Assembly: GCF_014656215.1 (NCBI RefSeq)
Contig: NZ_BNBZ01000052.1
Location: 1-33,740 of the forward strand
Source of the DNA: Streptomyces zaomyceticus
GTDB taxonomy: Bacteria; Actinomycetota; Actinomycetes; Streptomycetales; Streptomycetaceae
DNA: 33,740 nucleotides
Reading direction: 5' to 3'
Below are positions 23,213 through 29,373 of this stretch, piece by piece. The position numbers and the translations under genes were made by a program. The notes under the pieces were generated by a model. That model saw only the letters and a program-made list of their open reading frames with translations. It did no database searches and had not been told where the DNA came from. Positions within the stretch are counted from its first letter, which is position 1. The number at the start of each line of letters is the position of its first letter.

Positions 23213-25444
23213 TCAGTCTCGCGGCAGGCCGAGCAGGCGCTCGGCGACGACATTGAGCTGTACCTGTGTGGTGCCGCCCGCGATGGTGAGGCAGCGGGAC
23301 ATGAGCATTCCGTGGACGGCCCGTTCGCCGGGGCCCTCGCGCACGGCGCCTTCGGGGCCGAGGAGTTCGAGGGTGAGTTCGGCGAGTTTCTGCTGGTGGA
23401 GGGTCTGGACGAGCTTGCGGACGCTGGCGCCCGCGCCCGGTTCGAGCCCGGACACCTGGAGCAGGGTGGTGCGCAGGCCGATGCAGGCGAGCGCGTGGGC
23501 CTCGGCGAGGAGGGCCCCGATCCGTACGCGGACGGAGCCGTCCTGCCCGGCGGCGCGTTCGATGACGGCTTCGAGGCCGGTGTCGAAGGCGACCTGGTCG
23601 GCCATGTGGACGCGTTCGTTGCCGAGGGTGTTGCGGGCGACCCGCCAGCCGTCGTCGACCTCGCCGACGACGGCGTCGGCCGGGAGGATCGCGTCGTCGA
23701 ACCAGACCTCGTTGAAGAGGGAGTCCCCGGTGATCTCCTTGAGCGGCCGTATGTCGATCCCGGGGGTGTTCCGCATGTCGACGAGGAAGTAGGTGAGGCC
23801 CTGGTGCTTGGGGGCGGCCGGGTTCGTCCGGGCGAGCAGGATGCCGTGGTGGGCCCACTGGGCGGCGCTCGTCCACACCTTCTGGCCGTTGATCCGCCAG
23901 CGCCCGTCCTCGGTGCGTTCGGCGCGGGTGCGGAGGGAGGCGAGGTCGGAGCCGGCGCCGGGTTCGGAGAAGAGCTGGCACCAGAGGCGTTCGCCGCGCA
24001 GGGTCGGGCCGAGGTGCTCGGCCTGTTGGGCGGGGGTGCCGTGGGCGAGGAGCGAGGGGACGACCCAGGTGGCGATGCCGAGGCCGGCGACGGTGATCCC
24101 GGCCTCGTCGAGTGCGCGCTGGACGGCGAGCTGCTGGAGGGGGCCCGCGCCGAGTCCGTACGGCTCCGGGAGGTGCGGGGCCGCGTAGCCGGTGGGGGCG
24201 AGGGCGCGCCGGGCGGCGGCCGGGTCGAGTCCGGCGGCGGGTGCGACGGCGGCGCGGGCCTCGCCGCGGTACGTGTCGGCCTCGGGCGGCAGGTCGAGGC
24301 GGAGGCCGCGCCGGACGCCGGCGGCGGCGTGGCGGAGGGCGGCGAGGCGGTGGCGGTCGCCGGTGCCGAGGAGCTGGCGGGCGACGAGGGCGCGGCGGAG
24401 CAGCAGGTGGGCGTCGTGTTCCCAGGTGAAGCCGGTGCCGCCGAGGATCTGGATGCAGTCCTTGGCGCAGGTGTGGGCGGTGTCGAGGGCGGTGGCGGCG
24501 GCGAGTGCGGCGGTGAGGGGGCGGGCCTCGTCGTCGCCGCTGCGGGCGGCGTCCCAGGTGAGGGCGCGGGCCTGTTCGAGGCGGACGAGCATGTCGGCGC
24601 AGAGGTGTTTGACGCCCTGGAACTGTCCGATGGGGCGTCCGAACTGTTCGCGGGTGCGGGCGTGTTCGGCGGCGGTGTCGACGGCGCGGGCGGCGGTGCC
24701 GCAGGCGTCGGCGGCGAAGAGGACGGCGGCGAGGTCGTGGACGAGTGCGGTGAGGGCGTCGGAACCGGAGTCGGCGCCGGTCGCGGGGGTGGTGGCGGCG
24801 CCGGGGGCGAGGGTGAGTTCGCGGGCGGCGGGGACGTGCGCGGCGCGGGCGGTGATCTCGGCGGTGGGGCGGGTCGGGTCGGCGCTCTCGTGGGGCCGGA
24901 CGCCGAGCGCGTCGGTGTCGACGGCGAGCCAGACACCGCCGTCGGCGGTGGCGGCCCGCAGAAGGACCAGGTCGGCCTGGGCGCCGCCGAGGACGGGGGG
25001 CGCGGCGCCGTCGAGGAGGTATCCGCTCGCGGTGCGGACGGCGGTGAGGCCGCCGGCCCCGGAGCCGGGCCCGCCGCCGAGGGTGACGGCGCCGATGCGC
25101 TCCCCGCGGGCGAGGGTGCCGGCCAGTTCTCCCTGCCCGGTCCTGCGCAGCAGCTCGGCGGCGAGGACGGAGGGCAGGTAGGGCCCCGGGAGCAGGGCCC
25201 GTGCGGCCTCCTCGACGACGACGACGAGGTCTCCGAGGTCGCCGCCCCCTCCCCCGTGCTCCTCGGGGAGGTGGAGGCCGAGGAGCCCCTGCTCGGCGGC
25301 GGCGTCCCAGTACGAGGGCCGTCCGGTGGCGGTGTCGGGGACGTCCAGGTGCTTGCGGACCTCCTCGGGCGGTACGGCGCGGGTGAGCCAGCCCCGGACG
25401 GATCGGGCGAGCTCCCGCTGTTCGTGCGTGATGGCGATGCCCAT
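23213..25444 (-). CDS. Double-domain acyl-CoA dehydrogenase (FadE34-like)
   Basis: A 743-residue fusion of two acyl-CoA dehydrogenase domains (about 1-375 and 400-743). The C-terminal copy has intact FAD/substrate motifs: CQLFSEPGAGSDLAS (489-503), INGQKVWTS and the final IAGGTTQVQLNVVAERLLG. The N-terminal copy has the ERxQFG-like EQFGRPIGQFQG (266-277) and ILGGTGFTWEHD, but the FAD loop near 119-131 is Gly-rich and lacks the SEP/TEPxxGSD motif. Length and domain order match FadE34 (ChsE3) of M. tuberculosis, which acts on steroid side chains. ATG 25444 has no ribosome binding site and lies 7 nt after a -10-like TAGTCT, so it may be leaderless. A KstR-like box lies 12 nt upstream. Confidence 0.93.
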   Translation of the reverse strand: MGIAITHEQRELARSVRGWLTRAVPPEEVRKHLDVPDTATGRPSYWDAAAEQGLLGLHLPEEHGGGGGDLGDLVVVVEEAARALLPGPYLPSVLAAELLRRTGQGELAGTLARGERIGAVTLGGGPGSGAGGLTAVRTASGYLLDGAAPPVLGGAQADLVLLRAATADGGVWLAVDTDALGVRPHESADPTRPTAEITARAAHVPAARELTLAPGAATTPATGADSGSDALTALVHDLAAVLFAADACGTAARAVDTAAEHARTREQFGRPIGQFQGVKHLCADMLVRLEQARALTWDAARSGDDEARPLTAALAAATALDTAHTCAKDCIQILGGTGFTWEHDAHLLLRRALVARQLLGTGDRHRLAALRHAAAGVRRGLRLDLPPEADTYRGEARAAVAPAAGLDPAAARRALAPTGYAAPHLPEPYGLGAGPLQQLAVQRALDEAGITVAGLGIATWVVPSLLAHGTPAQQAEHLGPTLRGERLWCQLFSEPGAGSDLASLRTRAERTEDGRWRINGQKVWTSAAQWAHHGILLARTNPAAPKHQGLTYFLVDMRNTPGIDIRPLKEITGDSLFNEVWFDDAILPADAVVGEVDDGWRVARNTLGNERVHMADQVAFDTGLEAVIERAAGQDGSVRVRIGALLAEAHALACIGLRTTLLQVSGLEPGAGASVRKLVQTLHQQKLAELTLELLGPEGAVREGPGERAVHGMLMSRCLTIAGGTTQVQLNVVAERLLGLPRD

Positions 25445-25455
25445 GCGCGGCAGAC

Positions 25456-25469
25456 TAGAACACGTTCCA
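25456..25469 (-). promoter_or_regulatory. KstR-like operator upstream of acyl-CoA dehydrogenase operon
   Basis: TAGAACACGTTCCA fits TnnAACnnGTTnnA (KstR half-sites AAC and GTT), with 12 of 14 bases identical to the site at 15451-15464. It overlaps the putative -10 region of the operon, so binding would repress. Confidence 0.65.
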
Positions 25470-25470
25470 T

Positions 25471-25487
25471 TCTGACGGAAGGTCAGA
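25471..25487 (-). promoter_or_regulatory. Second shared palindrome (site B)
   Basis: TCTGAC-GGAAG-GTCAGA (6-bp arms, 5-bp spacer). The 15-mer CTGACGGAAGGTCAG (25472-25486) matches 13 of 15 positions of site A at 15528-15542. It abuts the KstR-like box here and lies about 63 bp farther from it at the other operon. Confidence 0.6.
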
Positions 25488-25532
25488 TACGGGGTGGGAA
25501 ATGCGTCTCCCCGCGTATGCCGGGAGTTGCGG

Positions 25533-25550
25533 GGTCCGGCGCGCCGGACC
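25533..25550 (+). promoter_or_regulatory. 18-bp perfect palindrome upstream of coiled-coil gene
   Basis: GGTCCGGCGCGCCGGACC is perfectly self-complementary and lies 44 nt before the ATG at 25595. It could be an operator or an mRNA hairpin. No regulator is identified. In such GC-rich DNA a chance palindrome cannot be excluded. Confidence 0.45.
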
Positions 25551-25594
25551 GTGGCAGCATCGTCATCAAGGCCGAGCCGTACGCAGGGGGGAAC

Positions 25595-26176
25595 ATGGGG
25601 GCGAGCTGGACGGCGTTACTGATCGCCGTGGTCGGTGTGGCGGGCACGCTGGGAGCCACGCTCGTGACACAGGTCCGCGCGGACCGCACCAAACGCATGG
25701 AGCTCCTCGCCGCCGCCGAACAGCGACGCGACGAACGCGGCCACGCCGAGCAGCTGCTCCGGGCGGAGCAGACCCGCCAGGGGCGGCGCGAGAGCCTGGA
25801 ACGCCGGCGCACCTGCTACATCGCGCTGAACACCGCGGCTCAGCAGTACGTGACGGAGATGACCAACCACCTCCACGCGGCGCGCAGGGGCGAGGACACC
25901 GCCGCGTCCCTGGAAAGCCTGGAGACGGCCCGGCTGACCTATCGGGACAGCTACGCGGAGTCCCAGATGATCGTCCCGGACACGGTCTCCCGTGCCGCCG
26001 GCGCGGCCAAGAGGCGCTTGAACGACGCCTACGGAGAACTCAGGAAGTACGCGGCGGAGCCCTCCCTGTACGCGGCCGAGCTGGAGTCGGCGGAGGCCGG
26101 ACTGCACCAGGAGGTCTGGCCCTACATCGGAGCGATGAAGAAGGCGATGCGCGCCGATCTGGGTATCGAGGACTGA
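25595..26176 (+). CDS. Membrane-anchored coiled-coil protein of unknown function
   Basis: A 193-residue protein with one N-terminal hydrophobic helix (about 4-25, SWTALLIAVVGVAGTLGATL). It is followed by a long, highly charged helical region (30-75, rich in Arg, Glu and Gln, likely coiled coil) and a helical C-terminal domain. No family named with confidence. Similar anchor-plus-coiled-coil proteins are common in Streptomyces. ATG 25595 is chosen for its AGGGGGGAA ribosome binding site. It is the real C-terminal part of a much longer open frame that otherwise lies antisense to other genes. It is divergent from the acyl-CoA dehydrogenase operon. Confidence 0.85.
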   Translation: MGASWTALLIAVVGVAGTLGATLVTQVRADRTKRMELLAAAEQRRDERGHAEQLLRAEQTRQGRRESLERRRTCYIALNTAAQQYVTEMTNHLHAARRGEDTAASLESLETARLTYRDSYAESQMIVPDTVSRAAGAAKRRLNDAYGELRKYAAEPSLYAAELESAEAGLHQEVWPYIGAMKKAMRADLGIED

Positions 26177-26193
26177 GTGTCAGTGGCTCCTGC

Positions 26194-26236
26194 CACTCTC
26201 TCCGTGGAACCGAACGACCGGAACACGGAGAGAGTG
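26194..26236 (+). promoter_or_regulatory. Hairpin covering the ribosome binding site of the DUF4259 gene
   Basis: A perfect 13-bp inverted repeat (26194-26206 with 26224-26236, CACTCTCTCCGTG and its complement) with a 17-nt loop. The right arm contains GGAGAG and most of the GAGTGAG that lies 6 nt before the ATG at 26245. If folded in the mRNA it would block ribosome access. It could instead be the terminator of the upstream gene. Confidence 0.6.
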
Positions 26237-26244
26237 AGCACACC

Positions 26245-26646
26245 ATGGGCACCTGGGACATCGGCCCCTTCGACAACGACACCGCCGCCGACTTCTCCTA
26301 CCGGGTCGACGAGGCCCCGGCGGAGAAGAAGGCGGAGGTGCTCCGCGCGACCTTCCGCGAGGTGATCGAGACCGGCGACGACTACCTGGACTCGGACCTG
26401 GCGGTCGAGGCGATCGCCTCGGCGGCCCTGGTCGCGGCGCGTTGCCCGGGCGGCGAACCGGTCACCACCTCGTACGCCCCGAAGAATCCGCTGCCCGAAC
26501 TCCCCGCCGAACTCCGCCCGGAGGCCGTGGCGGCCCTGTCCCGGATCCTCGTCCAGCCGTCCGAACTGCTCGAACTCTGGGAGGAGTCGGACGGCGAGGA
26601 GTGGAAGGCGGGGGTACGGAGACTCCGGGGCGTCCTGGCGGGCTGA
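26245..26646 (+). CDS. DUF4259 domain protein
   Basis: A 133-residue protein with the DUF4259 signature at the start: MGTWDIGPFDNDTAADF, then DYLDSDLAVEAIASAALVAA and the C-terminal LWEESDGEEWKAGVRRLRG. Soluble and acidic; small family of unknown function found in actinobacteria and other bacteria, sometimes near toxin/immunity-type genes. ATG 26245 begins the conserved motif. A 13-bp hairpin covers its ribosome binding site. Confidence in the family is high. Confidence 0.93.
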   Translation: MGTWDIGPFDNDTAADFSYRVDEAPAEKKAEVLRATFREVIETGDDYLDSDLAVEAIASAALVAARCPGGEPVTTSYAPKNPLPELPAELRPEAVAALSRILVQPSELLELWEESDGEEWKAGVRRLRGVLAG

Positions 26647-26648
26647 GC

Positions 26649-26704
26649 GGGAGTCCTCCGGGCCGGACCGGGGGCATCGGGCCGGCGGCATCAGACCGGC
26701 GGCA
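26649..26704. repeat. 14-bp tandem repeat x3 across a stop codon
   Basis: On the minus strand CTGATGCCGCCGGT, CTGATGCCGCCGGC and CCGATGCCCCCGGT follow without gaps (about 26663-26704). The first unit holds the last codons of the AlkB-like gene and the second contains its TGA stop (26691-26693). This is the same placement seen at two other stop codons in the window. Confidence 0.8.
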
Positions 26705-27473
26705 TCAGATCGCTCTCGCTGACGGTGTACGTCAGCGGGGGGTATCCGAAGTCCGTCTCGCCGTTCTCGCGGCGCCGCATTCGGTAGAACGCGATCCGCT
26801 GCTCGTCGTCGGCCGGGACGAGGCGCTCACCTCCCGGGAGGAGCGCCTGTCCGTCGCGAAACCGGACGAGGGTCTTCGACGTCCGGAAGGTCACACCCAG
26901 CCAGGGGTTGTCCGCCGGGGCGTGCGCCGCCCCGCCCGGCGCGTCCCACACGATCTTGTGCCGGAGCCGCCGGTTCACGTCGACGGAGAAGACGACGACA
27001 CCGTGGTGGGCGAGAGGGATCTCGAACCTCTCGCCGCCGGGCTCCTTCGATTCGAAGACCAGCTTCCTCGAAGGACCCGCTTCGGGATGCTGATAGCAGG
27101 AGAAGACGGCGATGGCCGATCCGTCGGCCAGGTCGAGGGCCTGGTCGGAATGGGCGCCCATGGTTCGGTAGGCGTGCGTGTAGTTCTCGATGAGCGCGTT
27201 GTTGAATCCGTCCGGAAGCGCCGCCCGTTCCTGGATCCGCCGCGCGAGGCTTTCGTGCACCGCCCGGAAACGCTGCGCCGGACTCTCGTACCGGCTGGTC
27301 GTACGGACGAGAGGCACCGCGCCCGCCTCGTCGATCCTGGTCAGCACGGCACCTCGCCGTCCCTTTCCCATGTCCTCCCAGCGAACCGAGGCCGACAGCT
27401 CCGGATAAGGGTTCTCCTCGGCCGGCAGCGGAAACGGGACGACCTCGTCCGAAAGGCTAGATCCGGGGGGCAA
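26691..27473 (-). CDS. AlkB-like 2OG-Fe(II) oxygenase, second of pair
   Basis: A 260-residue protein with the AlkB oxygenase core. Metal ligands are H108 and D110 (GAHSD) and H172 (RHKIV). The 2-oxoglutarate-binding Arg is probably R197 in LGVTFRTS, which resembles the NLTFR motif of AlkB. N97/Y98 before the HxD correspond roughly to the AlkB 2OG-binding Asn/Tyr. It would hydroxylate or demethylate a substrate using Fe(II), O2 and 2-oxoglutarate; AlkB itself acts on alkylated nucleic acids. The substrate here is unknown. TTG 27473 is chosen because GGGAG lies 6 nt upstream. It overlaps the preceding gene by 17 nt. Sequence order and small motifs shared with that gene suggest the two are diverged duplicates. 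Confidence 0.85.
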   Translation of the reverse strand: MPPGSSLSDEVVPFPLPAEENPYPELSASVRWEDMGKGRRGAVLTRIDEAGAVPLVRTTSRYESPAQRFRAVHESLARRIQERAALPDGFNNALIENYTHAYRTMGAHSDQALDLADGSAIAVFSCYQHPEAGPSRKLVFESKEPGGERFEIPLAHHGVVVFSVDVNRRLRHKIVWDAPGGAAHAPADNPWLGVTFRTSKTLVRFRDGQALLPGGERLVPADDEQRIAFYRMRRRENGETDFGYPPLTYTVSESDLMPPV

Positions 27474-28704
27474 CGTAGTCTCCCGTGTTCATGCTGAAGA
27501 GGAACGCGTCGCCGTAGTCGATGAAGGACGACGTCCTGTTCTCCTCGGCGTACAGCCTGCGCAACTCGTCCATCCCCTCCGGCGTGGGCGGCCCCAGCCT
27601 CACCACGCCCTCGGCCTTCTTGAGGAACGTGTGGCCGTTCTTGTGGACGGCTTCGGCGCTCGAACAGCGCACGACATATCCCAGGCGGGTCGGGAGCAGT
27701 TCCGCGTCCAGCCCCGAGGGCCTGATCTCGTGCGTGTAGAGGCGATTGACGGACAGCGGCATGAGGAACACGGAGCCGGGATGGAGCGTCAGGGTGAACT
27801 GCGCGGGGAGCGCGCCCCCGTCACACTGTCCGGTCGGCTCCTTGAGCCGGAAACGGAGTCTGGTCAGCGCACTGGCACCCTTCACCCCGCGGTCGAAGGG
27901 ATCCCCGGCCAGGGGCTGCAGCCGGTCCAGCCCGTCGTAGAAGGTGCAGAAGGCCATGATGCCGTCGGCCGGCATGTCCTTGGTCTTGTCGGCATGGGCC
28001 GAGATCCTGGCCTTGGACTGCTTGCGCTCCGCCGTGGCAAGGGTGTTGTGGTAGATCTGGGCGAGGACGTGATTGAGCGGCGCGTGATTCCGGAAGACGG
28101 CGGCGGCCTCACGGTTCAGTTCCTCGACGATGCTCGTGTCGGTCGGACCGAAACCCTCGGTCGGCCCCGAGAGATTCGTGGAGCACCGGAGCAGCCGGAA
28201 ATGCAGCTCGTCGCCCTCCCGCGTCACGGGCGTCAGATAGATTCCGCTGCGATGAGCGGTTCCGGGCTTGGTGGACTCCGTCAGCGACTGGAACTCGTGC
28301 TCCGCGCGGATCCGCCCGAAGTGATCGGCATCGAGGTCGAAGAAGCGGCGGTAGTAGACCCCGGCGCCGTGCACGCGAAGGGGAACCCGACCGGGACCCA
28401 CGGGGATTCCCGGCGCGTCGACGTCCGATCGGTCTCCGTGCGCCGACTCCCGGACGACGAACACCCGCTCCGCCGCACCCAGCCGGCGGGCGTCGATCCC
28501 GGACACGTCGCCCCACAGGTAGACGGTCTTCCCGGCGAGGTCGCATGAGCCGGAGGCGAACTCCTCGGGCGTGACGACGGACCCGAAGAAGTCCCGGACC
28601 CCGTCGTCGCCACGCGAGGCCTCGGGCGCGACCAGGATGTTGTCCGCATCCTCGATGCGGGCTTCCGTCAGCTCTGTGGTGTGCGTCAACCCGTCTCCTG
28701 TCAT
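27457..28704 (-). CDS. AlkB-like 2OG-Fe(II) oxygenase with long N-terminal domain
   Basis: A 415-residue protein. Its C-terminal 200 residues follow the same order as the next gene: HxD ligands H237 and D239 (ISAHADK), distal H325 (SVNRLYTHEI) and Arg346 (RLGYVVRCSS). Both proteins end with a similar block (ENRTSSFIDYGDAFLF...DYVAPR here, ENGETDFGYPPL...DLMPP there). The N-terminal 200 residues have no match I recognise and contain VYLWGDVSGIDARRLG and the GVYYRRFFDLDADHFGRI segment. They may bind substrate or a partner. ATG 28704 is taken; GTG 28710 in the same frame is possible. First gene of a two-gene operon, divergent from a MarR gene. Base composition looks somewhat lower in GC than the neighbours. 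Confidence 0.85.
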   Translation of the reverse strand: MTGDGLTHTTELTEARIEDADNILVAPEASRGDDGVRDFFGSVVTPEEFASGSCDLAGKTVYLWGDVSGIDARRLGAAERVFVVRESAHGDRSDVDAPGIPVGPGRVPLRVHGAGVYYRRFFDLDADHFGRIRAEHEFQSLTESTKPGTAHRSGIYLTPVTREGDELHFRLLRCSTNLSGPTEGFGPTDTSIVEELNREAAAVFRNHAPLNHVLAQIYHNTLATAERKQSKARISAHADKTKDMPADGIMAFCTFYDGLDRLQPLAGDPFDRGVKGASALTRLRFRLKEPTGQCDGGALPAQFTLTLHPGSVFLMPLSVNRLYTHEIRPSGLDAELLPTRLGYVVRCSSAEAVHKNGHTFLKKAEGVVRLGPPTPEGMDELRRLYAEENRTSSFIDYGDAFLFSMNTGDYVAPRI

Positions 28705-28779
28705 GCGCACATTCTCACTCGGCGCAACGCATCCGCACCGCCGAATTTCGCCTGCCGAGTCGGCCGGGGAGTACCTTCC

Positions 28780-28810
28780 TTGACCTCAAGCAAACTTGAG
28801 CTTCTACGGT
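28780..28810 (+). promoter_or_regulatory. SoxR/MerR-type promoter of the MarR gene
   Basis: -35 TTGACC (28780-28785), a 19-bp spacer, and -10 TACGGT (28805-28810). The spacer holds a near-perfect dyad, CTCAAG-CAAA-CTTGAG (28785-28800), which resembles the SoxR box CCTCAAGTTAACTTGAGG of enterobacteria. The long spacer is the hallmark of MerR-family activation. A SoxR- or MerR-like activator elsewhere in the genome is the likely partner. Confidence 0.7.
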
Positions 28811-28873
28811 CTCCCCGTGACCCGCACGAGACGCGGGTTCCGCACCGCCGAAACGCCGGACAGGAGAACCGAC

Positions 28874-29347
28874 ATGACCATCCAGCAGATGACCGACGCC
28901 GAACTCGCCGGACAGCCCGCCGCGTACTGGACCGGTGTCGCCTACGAGGCCCTCATCGCGTTCACCCGGGCCCGACAGGCCGAGAAGGGCTACACCCAGC
29001 CCCAGTTCTGGCTGCTGCGCAACCTGTCGGCGAACGACATCTCGCCCGACGGCGAGGGAATGACCCTGACCGAGCTGCGCGCGGCCATGGCCTCCTACAT
29101 CCGCGCCGAGGACGATCTCGCGGCGGAGGCCGAAGTCCTTCTGGAGCGCGGCTGGCTGACCCGGGACGCCGAGTCCCGGCTGTGGCTCACCGAGGAGGGG
29201 GAGCGGGCCCGCGTCGACCTCAGGCGCAACACTCCCGCGATCCTCGCCGCCCTCCACGAGGGCATCGACGAGGCGGACTACGTCACCACGCTGAAGGTGC
29301 TCCAGCGGCTGATCCACAACGCGGGCGGTCCGGTCGCCCGACGCTGA
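28874..29347 (+). CDS. MarR family transcriptional regulator
   Basis: A 157-residue winged-helix protein of the MarR type. It has an N-terminal dimerisation helix (YWTGVAYEALIAFTRARQ), then LTLTELRAAMASYIRAEDDLAAEAEVLLERGWLTR and the wing SRLWLTEEGERARV, and a C-terminal helix. No cysteine is present for redox sensing. ATG 28874 is preferred for its AGGAG 7 nt upstream; a leaderless GTG at 28817 in the same frame, 6 nt after the -10, cannot be excluded. It is divergent from the AlkB-like pair, so it may control them, though this is only inferred from gene arrangement. Confidence 0.9.
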   Translation: MTIQQMTDAELAGQPAAYWTGVAYEALIAFTRARQAEKGYTQPQFWLLRNLSANDISPDGEGMTLTELRAAMASYIRAEDDLAAEAEVLLERGWLTRDAESRLWLTEEGERARVDLRRNTPAILAALHEGIDEADYVTTLKVLQRLIHNAGGPVARR

Positions 29348-29352
29348 GCCCC

Positions 29353-29373
29353 CCGCCGGCCGGCTACCGGCGG
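29353..29373. terminator. Hairpin between convergent MarR and membrane-protein genes
   Basis: A 7-bp stem (CCGCCGG 29353-29359 with CCGGCGG 29367-29373) and 7-nt loop follow the MarR stop by 5 nt and include the stop codon of the convergent membrane-protein gene. Probable terminator for both. Confidence 0.5.

Noticed and set aside
19787..26176. A 2129-codon open frame on the plus strand
   Set aside because: It runs antisense through the phospholipase-D-like, MFS, thiolase and acyl-CoA dehydrogenase genes. Only its last 193 codons (from 25595) have a ribosome binding site and protein-like composition. Long antisense frames are expected in DNA this GC-rich.
26779..26795. GGTAGAACGCGATCC as another KstR-like box
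   Set aside because: The right half-site is GAT instead of GTT, and it lies inside the AlkB-like coding sequence.
28717..28760. ACTCGGC...GCCGAGT inverted repeat as MarR operator
   Set aside because: 7-bp arms separated by 30 bp are weak evidence, and MarR sites are normally more compact.
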